From CAWGYQ01 sp963817395 (lineage in GTDB: Bacteria; Acidobacteriota; Vicinamibacteria; Vicinamibacterales; CAVPJW01), in assembly GCA_963817395.1 (NCBI GenBank), contig CAWFOC010000006.1, positions 417,343 through 481,342 of the forward strand: DNA of 64,000 nucleotides, read 5' to 3'. The notes beneath the pieces were generated by a model. It was not told where the DNA came from. It saw nothing but the letters and a program-made list of their open reading frames with translations, and searched no databases. A program made the translations under genes and the position numbers. Below, one piece after another: positions 52,720 to 62,660 of this stretch (its first letter is position 1; each line of letters starts with the position of its first letter).

Positions 52720-53698
52720 CTACTTGACCTCGAGGACAACCGACTTTTCGTACCTGACCGGTACACCGTCTCTCATCGCCGGCTGGTACTTCCAGCTGGC
52801 CGCCGCGCGGACCAGCAGGTGGTCGTAGATCGTGTTGGTCGGGACGCGAATTTCTGCCTTCTGAACACTGCCTGTTTCGTCAATCGTGAGGTCGAGGATT
52901 ATCGGCCTGCGCGGCGTCCGGAGGAACGCCAGGAGCTCGGCCGGGACGCTCGGCGTAACCTGATAGATCGCCACCGGCGGCGCCACGTTTCCATCTTCGA
53001 TCCTGTAGGTGCGCAGTTCGCTGGTCGCCTCGTTCGGGCTCGCCGGAGTGGACTGCGACGGCGCCACGTCTTCAGCGGCGATTCTGTCGGTGGGCAATCC
53101 GCCGGTCGTCTCGCTCGGGATCGCCGGAGTGGACTGCGGCGGCGCGGGGATGCCCGGCTCCATGGTCGCGCGTGACAGCGCCAGGAATCCGTCGACGAGC
53201 ACGCTCAGGTCCGCCAGGCCGTCGTCCCACACGCCGAGGCGCTCCGCTTCGCTCAGCATGTGCCGTGTCTCGGCGAGACGGGGTTCGGCTGCGGCATATT
53301 GCTTTTGATCGAGCAGTGCTCGAGCGGTCCGGGTACTGGTCGCGAATGAGACCCGGCAAAATGCGCTTCCGCACGGCGATGAACATCGCCTCGATCCGGG
53401 GCGACGCGTCGGAGGCATCCAGTGCCGCCAGCGGTTCGCGGCGGATGAGTGATTCCGCCATCGATTCGGCCTCGGTGGTTCGGCCCAACGCGTACAGACA
53501 GAAAGCGCGATACTCGTCGATCTGCCGGGCTATGGCCGGAGCGCTCACGCCGCCCTCGCTCACGCGCGACAACGTGGAGAGCGCTTCTTCGTACGCGGCC
53601 GACGCGTACAGATCCTTGGCCGCGTCGAGCGAGTCCTGTTCCGCATTCGCGCTCGCGGCGGCCGCGACCATCAATCCGACGAGAAGAATTACTCTCAT
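52720..53698 (-). CDS. Periplasmic protein with TonB-like C-terminal domain, frame broken once
   Basis: 325 aa after correction. A signal peptide (VILLVGLMVAAAASANA) is followed by TPR-like helices (LYASAAYEEALSTLSRV, YALGRTTEAESMAESLI), a Pro/Thr/Ser-rich linker with two similar copies of the motif PPQSTPAIPSET, and a TonB/TonB_2 C-terminal fold (LTIDETGSVQKAEIRVPTN, ASWKYQPAMRDGVPVRYEK). Frames join near 53331 when one base of a G run is removed, giving RDQYRTARALLDQKQY. It lies 19 bp downstream of the PEGA gene. No proton-coupled ExbBD partner is nearby. Confidence 0.78.
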
Positions 53699-53717
53699 CC
53701 GATGCCTCGACGTGGGT

Positions 53718-54926
53718 TCACTTGGTCAAATCGACAGCAACTCGCTGCGGCCCATTGCTGGTCACGACGACGGTCTGCCGTCGCTCGCCGAGCTGCGGAT
53801 GGCGGAACACGAGCTCATGCGTGCCCACGGTCACGCTGGCGTTGGAAATCGGTGTTTGCCCGAGATCTTTGCCGTCGAGCGTGACCTCCGCCCACGGCCT
53901 CGCGTTGACATTCAGGTTGACCGTCGGGGGATCGATGCGAACGAACGTCGTTTGTCCGGCGACGACGTCGACGCGCCGGGTTTCCCGATAGTCGAGGGTC
54001 TGGTTGACGAGCACGATGTCGTGACTGCCGGCCTCGAGCATGATTCTCGCGGCTCCGCTCGCGCCGATGAGCTCATCGCGCTCGATGATCTGAACATCGA
54101 ACGGGGCCGACACGGACAGCCACCCGCCGACGGGGCCCGACACCTTCGGAAGCGAGAAGACGACCGAGGCCGCCTGACCAGCCACAACGGTCACCGTCCG
54201 CCTGGCAGATCCGGTCGCACTCGCGACCGCGATCGTGTGCTGTCCAGCCGTCAACGCGTCCACCGTGACCGGCGACGTGCCGGACGGTTGTCCGTCGATG
54301 GTGACGCGCGCGCCCGGAGGCTCGGTCACGATCGACAGCAGCCCGCTCGCAGCGGCGGGTGCGGCGATCGTCATCTCGAGGTCTCGCACGATGTCGGCGC
54401 CGGGGGCGACGGTAATGGGAATCACGCGCTCGTGGGTTCCACTGCGTACGCTGAGCGTATGGGCGCCCGAGTTGACTGAGAGCGTCAGCGGCGTGACGCC
54501 GCGGGGCTCACCGTCGATGGTCACCTGCGCGCCTTCGGGTCGGGTCGTAATCGTCAGTTTCGCGGGTTGCGGCCCGGCCACGTTACCCGGCACCCACTTG
54601 ATCCACGTGAAAGCGAGCGCCACGACAGTCAACGCGACTGCGGCCGCGATCAACCACACGTGGCGCCCTACCGTCTGGGTCGGCTGCGGCTGCGCCTCCG
54701 CCACCGAAGCGGCGGCATGGGGCTCCGCCTCGTCTTCCAAGGCGAAAGCGAGCAAGGGATCGGCTTCGACCGCCGGTCGACTGGATGCTCGTGAGCTCAA
54801 AGGCCCCAGCACGCGCCCAGCCCAGGAGAGGACTTTGGCTCCTTGAGGACGCTCTTCGACGAGCGCGGGGGGCGACTCGGGGGTCGGAGGCAAATCCACC
54901 TGGCTCGGCACGGTTTGCTCGGGCAT
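53718..54926 (-). CDS. Transmembrane protein with PEGA repeats
   Basis: 402 aa. The cytoplasmic N-terminal 90 residues are Pro/Glu-rich and disordered, followed by a transmembrane helix (HVWLIAAAVALTVVALAFTW). Outside lie three or four PEGA modules: TTRPEGAQVTIDGEPRGVTP, TEPPGARVTIDGQPSGTSP, NARPWAEVTLDGKDLGQTP. PEGA domains are common at surfaces of bacteria with complex envelopes. Several acidobacterial Ser/Thr kinases carry them, and the next gene upstream is such a kinase. Likely envelope binding or anchoring. Confidence 0.88.
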   Translation of the reverse strand: MPEQTVPSQVDLPPTPESPPALVEERPQGAKVLSWAGRVLGPLSSRASSRPAVEADPLLAFALEDEAEPHAAASVAEAQPQPTQTVGRHVWLIAAAVALTVVALAFTWIKWVPGNVAGPQPAKLTITTRPEGAQVTIDGEPRGVTPLTLSVNSGAHTLSVRSGTHERVIPITVAPGADIVRDLEMTIAAPAAASGLLSIVTEPPGARVTIDGQPSGTSPVTVDALTAGQHTIAVASATGSARRTVTVVAGQAASVVFSLPKVSGPVGGWLSVSAPFDVQIIERDELIGASGAARIMLEAGSHDIVLVNQTLDYRETRRVDVVAGQTTFVRIDPPTVNLNVNARPWAEVTLDGKDLGQTPISNASVTVGTHELVFRHPQLGERRQTVVVTSNGPQRVAVDLTK

Positions 54927-55577
54927 CAGGACTCAACTTTCGTACGATGGCTCTGGGAGATACGGAGCGCGCCAAGCCAACGGCGTGCCATATATATTCA
55001 TGCAATGCCAAGACTATATTCATGCAATGCCAAGACCAGGAGCAAAAAACGGCTCCAATAGTCCCCCTTCTCGCAGACTTATGTCGCCTTCAGCCACCAT
55101 GTCTGCCATTTTGAGGTGGCCGATCAAACTCAAGGTGGCTAATCGTTCGTCATCGAGTGGGACGCGGTCTTGCGGATCCCCGTGACGCGGGCTGGGAAGC
55201 GCGTCTCCTCCGAGCCGTCCCGCAGGACGATCTCTGGCCTGCCGAGCCCCCTCACCTGGCGAGCTGGTCGAATCCTCCGGCCTCTGTCTACTCAGGCGTC
55301 TCGCGCGACGAGCGAGACCAGGACAACCACGACCGTCAGTCCAACACGAGCCACGGTCAGCCTCCCGACAAGGGGAAGAATGAATGGACGTGGGAGTGCA
55401 AGTGAGGCGTGGAGGCTACCTCAGGGGTTAGGCGCGGTCAATGACACTGACGCAGCATCCATCACGAGTGCTCGCCGGTATACGAGGAGTGGCGGTTCCC
55501 TCCCTCGGGCCAGGAGGTTAGCGATACGAGTGGGGCTTGATCCGTTCGGGGACAATCGCCCACCTCTCCGTGCGACA
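54927..55577. other. 650-bp gene-poor interval with repeat and possible IS-end remnant
   Basis: No convincing gene. It holds a 22-bp tandem duplication (54993-55036), then at 55099-55145 two similar blocks, TTGAGGTGGCCGAT and CTCAAGGTGGCTAAT, of the kind seen in the multiple terminal repeats of IS21-family elements. There is no transposase reading frame. On the minus strand a 20-codon hydrophobic ORF at 55292-55354 (GTG start, GGGAGG upstream) could make a small membrane peptide, but this is weak. Base composition is lower in GC than the flanks near 54990-55150. Confidence 0.5.
54993..55036. repeat. 22-bp perfect tandem duplication
   Basis: The unit TATATTCATGCAATGCCAAG plus AC occurs twice without mismatch. 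It is AT-rich in a GC-rich region, 67 bp upstream of the PEGA-gene start on the opposite strand, so it could be a duplicated regulatory site or simply a replication-slippage product. Confidence 0.85.
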
Positions 55578-58481
55578 TTACTTAGAAGAAACGGGACCTA
55601 GGTGGGTATCGAGCCAGTCGAGCGACTCACGGATCAGGTCCGGCCGCGGGATGTTGTGTCCCGTGTCGTACACGACCCGGCGCTTCTGGGCTTCTGGTGT
55701 CCCAAGGAGACGAAACATCGGGATCTGGGTCGTGTCTTCGGGCAGAAAGAAATCGAATCGACCGTTGAGCATCAGAACCGGCAGTTTCACGCGCGGCGCG
55801 AAATTGATCGCCTCCGCCTCGGGCATTGCGCGCTGCACATAAAAGCCGCCGACAATCAGGACGGCCGCCTTGAATCGAGGCTCAACCGCCAGGAAGACGG
55901 GAGCCATGGCCCCGCCCCAGCTCGAACCCATGAATGCGATGCGTTCACGATCGATGTCTGAGCGCGTCTCCAGATAGTCCACCGTTCGCCGCACATCTTT
56001 GGCCCAGGCGATGACGTGTTCCCGATACGTGTTGGACAGGTTTGGAGAGTCGGTCGTGACCTCGCTGGCTCGCTCGAAGGTGCTCTTGTAGATCGGATAG
56101 ATCAGGGTTCGACCGCTCTTGATCACCCAGTCGAAGGGTCGTGTGTTGATATCGGCGCTCGAGCGCAGGGAAATGACATTCGAACCCGGGAAATACACCA
56201 CGGTCTGATACGGAGCCGCGCCCGCCTTGGGCATGTACACGAGCGCCGGCACCCGCTCGCCGCCGTAGGCGGCCGCGAATGACACTTTCTCGACTCGCCA
56301 GTCGGGGCTCGACTGATCGACGCTCTCAACGCTCACCGCTAGATCCGACTTGTCGTATTCGTACAGCGTGCGGTATGCGGCGAACACATCGTCGGTGACT
56401 GGTCGCTCACGGGAAAAGTCCCGCGCGGCATACGCCACCAGCTCCTCGCTCTTCGCCACCACATCGTCGTCGCTGTACTTGACGCAACGGAACCCGAAAT
56501 TGGCGGCGCGATCCAGCGGCGGTCGCGCGTCAGCATCGTTGAACATGTAAGCCGGCTCGTCCCAGCCGCCGCCCAGAATGTAGCGGTGAGAACTGTTCGC
56601 GCGGTTCCAGCACCATTCCTTGACATTGCCAGCCAGGTCGACCGCACCGTAGCGGTTCACTCCCCCGCTCGTGCCAACCTTCATGGGGCCCCGGCCCTGG
56701 AAGTTGCTCCGCGGGACCACGACGCCGCTCATCCGCTGGTCGGCCACGCGGCTCCAGTGGAATATCGTGGGCACCGACTTGCCGGACCAGGCCGCAAAGG
56801 CTGCCGCTTCGTACCAGCTCACCCCCGTGACCGGAAGATCTTCCTGTCCCTCGACAAAATTCCCGGACTCCCACGTGGCTGGACCTTGCCGGCCGGTCGA
56901 GTCGCGGAAGCGCGCCATCGCCTGTTCGAAGGTGAGGGTGCGATTGCCGTCCATGAACGGGCTCTGCCAATACTTGCGCTCGCGGTAGCCGCCCGCGTCG
57001 ACGAAGCGCTTGAACTCGGCGTTGGTCACCTCGTAACGATCGATCCAGAAATCGCGGAGTCGGTGCGGAGGCAAATGATCGAGGCCCGCGATCAACGCGA
57101 CTTGAGGCTCGTCGCCAGCACTGATGCGCACCATTCCAGCGGGCGTCTCTTCGGGGGGATGGAGACTCGCAAGGACAGTTCGATTGGAACGGAGGCCGAA
57201 GTCTGCAGCGTCGGTGGCGGTAACGAACCCGTCCTTCTCGAAGCGCCATTCGAGGTACGCGTTGGGTACGATGCGGTCCGCGAGGGGCGATGTCCCAAGC
57301 GGAATCCAGTCGCCAGACGACCCCATCAGCCGGTACGACACCCTCGCGCCCGGCGGTGTCGTCCGAACGGTGACGCCCCGAGAGATTACCGAATCAATTC
57401 GCTTCCAGACCGGATCGTTCGGGATGTATTGCTTCGCCTGTTCTGCCATCGCAAATGCCGTCGCGTACTGCTCGCGTTCAGCCAGTTGCTCGATTTCCGG
57501 CAGCGCCTGCTCGCGCGCCCAACGTGTCCTGGCGTTTTGGCGGGCGAACCATACGGCCGGCACGGCAGCTGCGAGCAACGCCACGACAGCAGCTCCGACC
57601 CACCACCGCGTCGGCGTTCGGACTCCAGACCGCGCCCCGATCGCATCTGCAGACGCGGTCGCCTGCCACCGCGCGATGTCCGCAGCGATGTCATCAGCCG
57701 AGACGGTCCGCCGAGCTGGATCCTTTTCGAGGGCGCGCGAGACGATGCGGGCCAATACTTTTGGAACATCCGGTCGCAGGTCGCCGATCGGTCGCGGCGT
57801 TTGCGATGCGACGGCCAGGAGCATGGCCGGGGTCGTCTCTCCGGCAAACGGGAGCTGCCCGGTCAGCATCTCGTAGAGCGTCACGCCAAAGGCCCAGATG
57901 TCGGCGCGTGTATCGACTTCTGTGCCCATCGCCTGCTCAGGCGACATGTAGGCGACGGTTCCCACCGTCGTGCCAGCCACCGTCATTCGAGTGGCGGTTC
58001 GGCGGCTCTCCGAAAACACCTTCGCCACGCCGAAATCCACGATCTTCACGTGGCCGTCGCGGGTCAGTACGACATTACCGGGCTTCAGATCGCGATGCAC
58101 GATGCCCGCGCGGTGCGCCGCGGCGAGCCCGGCGGCGATTTGTCCGGCGATGTCCGTCACCTCGTCGATCGTCAGCGTCCCGCGCTCGATGCGCTGCTGC
58201 AGGGTCTCTCCGTCATAGAACGGCATCGCGATGAAGAGCTGCCCGTTCCACTCGCCGACCTCATACACCGTCGCCACATTGGGATGATCGAGAGAGCTGG
58301 CGGCCTGCGCCTCACGAAGGAGACGGGCGCGTGCCACGTCGTCCTGCGCGATCGTGGGAGACAGGAACTTGAGGGCGACCTTGCGCTGAAGACGCTCGTC
58401 TTCGGCCAGATAGACAACGCCCATGCCACCCTGACCGAGGGGCTCGAGGATGCGGTAATGCGAGACCGTGGTCCCGACCAC
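55578..58481 (-). CDS. Ser/Thr protein kinase - FGE-sulfatase - alpha/beta hydrolase fusion
   Basis: 967 aa. The kinase has GQGGMGVVY, Lys38 in VALKFL, catalytic HRDLKPGNV with Asp131, DFG at 149-151 and MSPEQA. A transmembrane helix lies at about 293-312. Outside follow a PEGA-like module (TTPPGARVSYRLMG), an FGE-sulfatase/SUMF1 domain at about 435-655 (DRYEVTNAEFKRFVDAGG, DLAGNVKEWCWN, RYILGGGWDEP, FGFRCV), then an alpha/beta hydrolase at about 690-967 with nucleophile GSSWGG and a late His in YDTGHN. GTG start at 58481. The domain order suggests an extracellular sensor/enzyme tied to a cytoplasmic kinase; the signal is unknown. Confidence 0.9.
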   Translation of the reverse strand: MVGTTVSHYRILEPLGQGGMGVVYLAEDERLQRKVALKFLSPTIAQDDVARARLLREAQAASSLDHPNVATVYEVGEWNGQLFIAMPFYDGETLQQRIERGTLTIDEVTDIAGQIAAGLAAAHRAGIVHRDLKPGNVVLTRDGHVKIVDFGVAKVFSESRRTATRMTVAGTTVGTVAYMSPEQAMGTEVDTRADIWAFGVTLYEMLTGQLPFAGETTPAMLLAVASQTPRPIGDLRPDVPKVLARIVSRALEKDPARRTVSADDIAADIARWQATASADAIGARSGVRTPTRWWVGAAVVALLAAAVPAVWFARQNARTRWAREQALPEIEQLAEREQYATAFAMAEQAKQYIPNDPVWKRIDSVISRGVTVRTTPPGARVSYRLMGSSGDWIPLGTSPLADRIVPNAYLEWRFEKDGFVTATDAADFGLRSNRTVLASLHPPEETPAGMVRISAGDEPQVALIAGLDHLPPHRLRDFWIDRYEVTNAEFKRFVDAGGYRERKYWQSPFMDGNRTLTFEQAMARFRDSTGRQGPATWESGNFVEGQEDLPVTGVSWYEAAAFAAWSGKSVPTIFHWSRVADQRMSGVVVPRSNFQGRGPMKVGTSGGVNRYGAVDLAGNVKEWCWNRANSSHRYILGGGWDEPAYMFNDADARPPLDRAANFGFRCVKYSDDDVVAKSEELVAYAARDFSRERPVTDDVFAAYRTLYEYDKSDLAVSVESVDQSSPDWRVEKVSFAAAYGGERVPALVYMPKAGAAPYQTVVYFPGSNVISLRSSADINTRPFDWVIKSGRTLIYPIYKSTFERASEVTTDSPNLSNTYREHVIAWAKDVRRTVDYLETRSDIDRERIAFMGSSWGGAMAPVFLAVEPRFKAAVLIVGGFYVQRAMPEAEAINFAPRVKLPVLMLNGRFDFFLPEDTTQIPMFRLLGTPEAQKRRVVYDTGHNIPRPDLIRESLDWLDTHLGPVSSK

Positions 58482-58574
58482 GGCGTCAGTCTACAGTGAT
58501 CTGTCGGGGGCGGGGTGACGCGTTCATCGGAGAACGGAGACTCGTCCGGCGCAGTCGCCGCCGCTGTCTACTTC

Positions 58575-59204
58575 CTAGAATCGAACGCCGCCGCCAATCG
58601 CGAACCGGAAATCATGGCTGAAGAACGCGTCCTCGCGAATCCTGAGGTCGCTGTCCACGACGGGACCTGGATACCGCACGGCCCGATCCCCAATCTCGAA
58701 GCGGAGCACAGTGCGATCGGTCGGAAAGAAGTCGACACCGCCTCCGTAGTCGAGCGCAAAGACGGTCTCACCGCCCGCAAGCGTGCACCGCAGCGTTGGG
58801 GGAAAGATGAGAATGCAGGCAATCGGCTCCGGCGCTTCGTTGAAGGTCAGGAAACCCGGGCGCAGCTTCGCGAAGGGCCTCACGGCACCGAGTCGTGGCC
58901 CGACGGTGACACCGAAGAGACCTTCGATCCGGCTGCCGCTGAACGGTTGCTCGTTGGCAACGCCGTCGGCAAGGTCCCCGGAAAAGTCTTCCGGATAGAA
59001 CGTGATCTCCGCGTCAGCGCCGATGAGCGCCGTCGGACTCCACGACAATCGTCCGCCAAACCCGACGTCGGTGCCGTCGAACTCGCTCGACACCGCGCCG
59101 GCCACGTGTCCAGCGACCTGGAATCGGGGTTCGTCCACCTGCGCCCAGACCGGAGGCGCGGCTGCGAAAACGATCAAGACCGATAACGCTGTGAGTGTTC
59201 TCAT
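58575..59204 (-). CDS. Outer-membrane beta-barrel protein
   Basis: 209 aa. A signal peptide (LTALSVLIVFAAAPPVWA) is followed by alternating hydrophobic/polar strands such as FGGRLSWSPTALIGADAEI, FGVTVGPRLGAVRPFAKLRP and FALDYGGGVDFF, ending in Phe (FRFAIGGGVRF), the usual C-terminal signature for BAM insertion. It resembles small OmpA/OmpW-like eight-stranded barrels; family not certain. It lies 93 bp upstream of the kinase-fusion gene on the same strand. Confidence 0.8.
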   Translation of the reverse strand: MRTLTALSVLIVFAAAPPVWAQVDEPRFQVAGHVAGAVSSEFDGTDVGFGGRLSWSPTALIGADAEITFYPEDFSGDLADGVANEQPFSGSRIEGLFGVTVGPRLGAVRPFAKLRPGFLTFNEAPEPIACILIFPPTLRCTLAGGETVFALDYGGGVDFFPTDRTVLRFEIGDRAVRYPGPVVDSDLRIREDAFFSHDFRFAIGGGVRF

Positions 59205-59706
59205 GGGTTCTACCGAGACGCCGACCAGGGCAGGCGTGGCCGTCCCTCGAGATGGTACGACATTCGAGGGCAGGTTGCCGAGATGGCGCTCAGGATGCGG
59301 AGAGTTACTGTCCTAAACTCGCGGTATAGAATCGACCCGCTCAGCCGAACCCAATGGCTTTGGTTGTCTTTGCCGCGCCCGCGCAGGAGCAAGACCAGGG
59401 CCGGTTTACCGTGGTCTTGAACTGGAGACCTCCACAACAAGCGCAGTAGCTCAGCAATCGTGTCAACGCGTAGCCGCAAGGGCGGCCCTGCGCGGCATGG
59501 CCATTGTCGCCGGCGCGGCGGAAAGCTTCACCGCCTGCGATCTCGCGCCTCACAACTCCCCATACTGTTCCGCGCAACGCGAAAGGAACCAGAGCTTGTC
59601 GCGGAGGAACGCTGGCACGTTCCCGACTCGCGGCAGTGTGGCGGGTCGTGCCGCGGCACCCGGTTCCTTGAACGGTTGCCGACCGTGCCACGAAGGGACT
59701 AGATTC
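59205..59706. other. 500-bp interval without a supported gene
   Basis: Long open frames exist here on both strands but lack start signals and family features. The minus-strand segment 59341-59470 would encode a Cys-rich tail (SYCACCGGLQFKTTVNRPW), which looks like part of a relic or repeat-associated sequence. The 3' end holds the leader of the glycosyltransferase with AAGGGA near 59694. Confidence 0.4.
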
Positions 59707-60912
59707 TTGACTCCTGTGCGCGTCCTGCTCCTGACCCAAATCCTTCCCTACCCTCCCGACATCGGAGCAGCGATCAAGACCTGGCACGTACTGAAATACC
59801 TGCGCGAGCGCGAGCGACCGGTCGACGTCACGCTGGTCTCGTTCGTGCGCGACGACCATCGGCGCGATCTCCAGGCACTCCGACCTTATTGCGGGGCCGT
59901 CCACACCGTGCCCATTCGCCGGAGCCTCACACGGGACGCCACGGCGCTCGGTCGCAGCCTGTCCCGCGCCGAGCCGTGGCTCATCGTGCGGGACGATCTG
60001 CGACGCATGCACGAGACCGTCCGCGGCCTGGTCGCGCGTGAGACGTTCGATGTGATTCACGCGGACCAGCTCTCGATGTGCCAGTACGCCGCTGCCGCTC
60101 CCGTGCGCACCCGGCTGTTCGACGCGCACAACGCCACATGGCTCCTGTGTCGGCGTCTCGAGGCCACGCTTCCCGCGGGGCCCCGGCGGTGGCTGATGTC
60201 GCGCGAGTGGCCATTGCTCAAGGCGTATGAAGGCGAGATTTGCCGGCGGTTCGAGGCGGTGACGGCCGTGTCCGATGAAGATCGCGCGGCGCTCCTCGAA
60301 GCCGCCGGCACCCCCCGATCCATCGAGGTCGTGCCGTGCACCATCGATGCGCAGGCCGTGTCGCCATCCGGGGGCGAGCGCGACGAGTCGCTGGTCCTCC
60401 ATCTCGGCACCATGTTCTGGCCTCCCAACGTCGACGGCGTCCGATGGTTCGCAGACGAGATCTGGCCCAGGATTCGCGCGAAACGCCGAGCGGCCCGCTT
60501 CGTGATTGCGGGCGCAAGGCCGCCTCGCATCATCCGCGACCTGTCCACCCGCGAGGCGGGTATCGACGTGCGCGGCTACCTCCCCGATCCGGCGGCGCTC
60601 CTCGCCCGCGCTGGCGTGTTCATAGTCCCTCTGCGCACGGGCAGCGGCATGCGGGTCAAGATCCTGACCGCGATGACACATGGTGTTCCCGTGGTGACGA
60701 CGTCGGTGGGATGCGAGGGGATCCAGGTCGTCTCAGGTCAGCATGTGTTGGTCGCAGACACCCCCGAGGCGTTCGCCGATGCCGTGCTCCGCGTGATGCT
60801 CGATAGGGTTCTTGCCAAGAATCTGGCGCGCGAGGCCCGCCTGCTCGTCGAGCGAGCCTACGACTATCGCATGGCGCTGCAACCGCTGGATCGCATCTAC
60901 GGTCTCGCCTAG
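59707..60912 (+). CDS. Glycosyltransferase family 4 (GT-B fold)
   Basis: 401 aa. The N-terminal domain begins VRVLLLTQILPYPPDIGAAI. The C-terminal domain has LHLGTMFWPPNVDGVRWF, FVIAGARPP and the donor-binding block IVPLRTGSGMRVKILTAMTH followed by GVPVVTTSVGCEGI. This is typical of GT4 enzymes that build exopolysaccharide or PEP-CTERM-associated glycans. TTG 59707 is chosen for its spacing to AAGGGA; GTG 59716 is an alternative. No other polysaccharide gene is adjacent. The 183-bp gap downstream has no gene. Confidence 0.88.
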   Translation: MTPVRVLLLTQILPYPPDIGAAIKTWHVLKYLRERERPVDVTLVSFVRDDHRRDLQALRPYCGAVHTVPIRRSLTRDATALGRSLSRAEPWLIVRDDLRRMHETVRGLVARETFDVIHADQLSMCQYAAAAPVRTRLFDAHNATWLLCRRLEATLPAGPRRWLMSREWPLLKAYEGEICRRFEAVTAVSDEDRAALLEAAGTPRSIEVVPCTIDAQAVSPSGGERDESLVLHLGTMFWPPNVDGVRWFADEIWPRIRAKRRAARFVIAGARPPRIIRDLSTREAGIDVRGYLPDPAALLARAGVFIVPLRTGSGMRVKILTAMTHGVPVVTTSVGCEGIQVVSGQHVLVADTPEAFADAVLRVMLDRVLAKNLAREARLLVERAYDYRMALQPLDRIYGLA

Positions 60913-61095
60913 GCGCCTCCAGCCGGCCGCGCTTTCACGCGTCGTGTCCGACCGGCCAAGCCTGCCTTCTCGGCTATGCGGCAGACCGGGGAACAGGACA
61001 GCGCCTGTAACTCAAGCTGCCGGATTCAGAATTGGCGAAGATGGCGCTTGGCGGGAATAGCGCGAATGGGCCAGCCGGCGACCGGTCTTGTGGTG

Positions 61096-62630
61096 CTACG
61101 CGTCCGCTAATGGAGCCTCGGCCGGCCCTGAGATGACATCGCCGCCTGGCGTGAACCTCGAGCCATGGCAGGGGCAATCCCAGGTATGCTCCGCCGCGTT
61201 CCACGCCACCAGGCAACCCATATGCGTGCAGACTGCCGAGCGAACCATCAACCTGCCTTGCGGATCTCGATAGGCTGCCAGCTTTGCACCGTCCCGCTCG
61301 ACGATTTCGGCTTCGCCCCGCTTCACCGACCGCAACGGTCGACTTTCGGCTCCCGCAAAGCGATCGCGAATCATGTAGTACGGATAGTCGGCGTTTTCCT
61401 TGATGTAGTCCCACAAGCCACGCCGAAGCGCGGTGCGACCGGGATGGAACAGCTCGGCCCACGGATTTTCCCGGCCCATGATGGCGTCTGCGATCATGAT
61501 GCCCGCCAGCGTGCCGAACGTGAGACCGTTCCCGGCGAAGCCGGTTGCCGCGTACTGATGGTCCGTGACGGGCCCGATATAGGGCAGACCGTCTGGCGTT
61601 TCGATGACCTGACCCGACCAGCGGTAACTCAGTGAAATCTCTGGCACGCGCCCGGTGAGTGCGTGCTCCAGTCGCTCGTAGCAGGCGTTCGTATCCGTGA
61701 CCTGCCCCGTCTTGTGGTCTTCGCCGCCGAGGATGACCAGATCGTGGTCGGAACGCTTCTCCACCCTCAGGTACTGATAGGCCGTCGCGGTGTCCCAGAA
61801 CAGCGCGTCCGGTACGGCCCCGCTGGGGGCGCGTCCAGCCACGACGTAGCTGGTATAGAGCGCGAGTTTGGTCTGAAAGAGCGTGGCGCTCGCCATGCTG
61901 GCGATACCGACCAGCGGGTTGTGCGTCGCGATCACGATATCCCGGCAGCGCACGAGGTGGCCGTTCGCCTTCACCGCGAGCGGATCGTCGAAGAACTCAT
62001 CCGCAGCGGTGTGTTCATAGATCTCGACCGCCCTTCGCATGAATGGCCGCCAGGAGTCCGGCGGCATACTTGCGTGGGTGAAAGCGCGCCTGGTTGTCGA
62101 AGCGGATGCCAGGGCCGCCGATGAACGGCACGTCGGACGCGAACGTGGCATCGAAACCGAGCTCGCTCGCCACGCCCGCTTCGTTCCTGAACGCATCGGC
62201 GTCCTTCGGGCTCGCCTCGCCATGCGGCGCGTGCAGGTAGCCGTCCACTCGCTCGAACGCGCAGTCGATCTCGTGGTCACCCACGATGGCCTCAATCCGC
62301 GCGATCGCGGCCAGCCCCGCATCCCATGACGCCTGGGCATGTGTCCGGCCGAATTGCCGTATCAGCTCTTCCAGCCGGACGTCAGTCACCATCGTCAAGT
62401 GTGCGCTGGTGTGTCCGGTATCGATTTGCGGCACACCTGGCTCGCTCGAGCACGGCAACGGTCCTGCCGGCGGTGACCAGTTCATAGGCCGTCGTCAATC
62501 CGGTGATGCCGCCGCCTATGACGACGACGTCAACATCGAGGTCACGCCCGAGTTTCGCGAAGCTCGGGAGCGAGGCCGACTCGGTCCAGTACGGCAAGGT
62601 TTCGGCATGCAAGCCAGACGGTTGCGCCAT
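61096..62630 (-). CDS. FAD-dependent oxidoreductase with C-terminal Rieske domain, frame broken twice
   Basis: 510 aa after correction. A DAO-type FAD domain starts VDVVVIGGGITGLTTAYEL and continues with DTGHTSAHLTMVTD and, near the end, GLPYIGPVTDHQYAATGFAG, NGLTFGTLAG. A Rieske 2Fe-2S domain closes the protein: CTHMGCLVAWN and CPCHGSRFTPGGDV hold the two Cys-His pairs. Extra bases lie near 62426 (T run) and 62032 (C run); removing them makes the codon count exact. Family members pass electrons from an amine-type substrate via FAD to the cluster. It is divergent from the next FAD enzyme with only 30 bp between starts. Confidence 0.88.
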
Positions 62631-62660
62631 GGTGTTACTCGAAGCAAAGGACCTGCCACG

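Noticed and set aside
59341..60681. 446-codon minus-strand open frame opposite the glycosyltransferase
   Set aside because: Antisense of a well-supported GT4 gene; low-complexity His/Arg/Gly-rich translation with no motifs.
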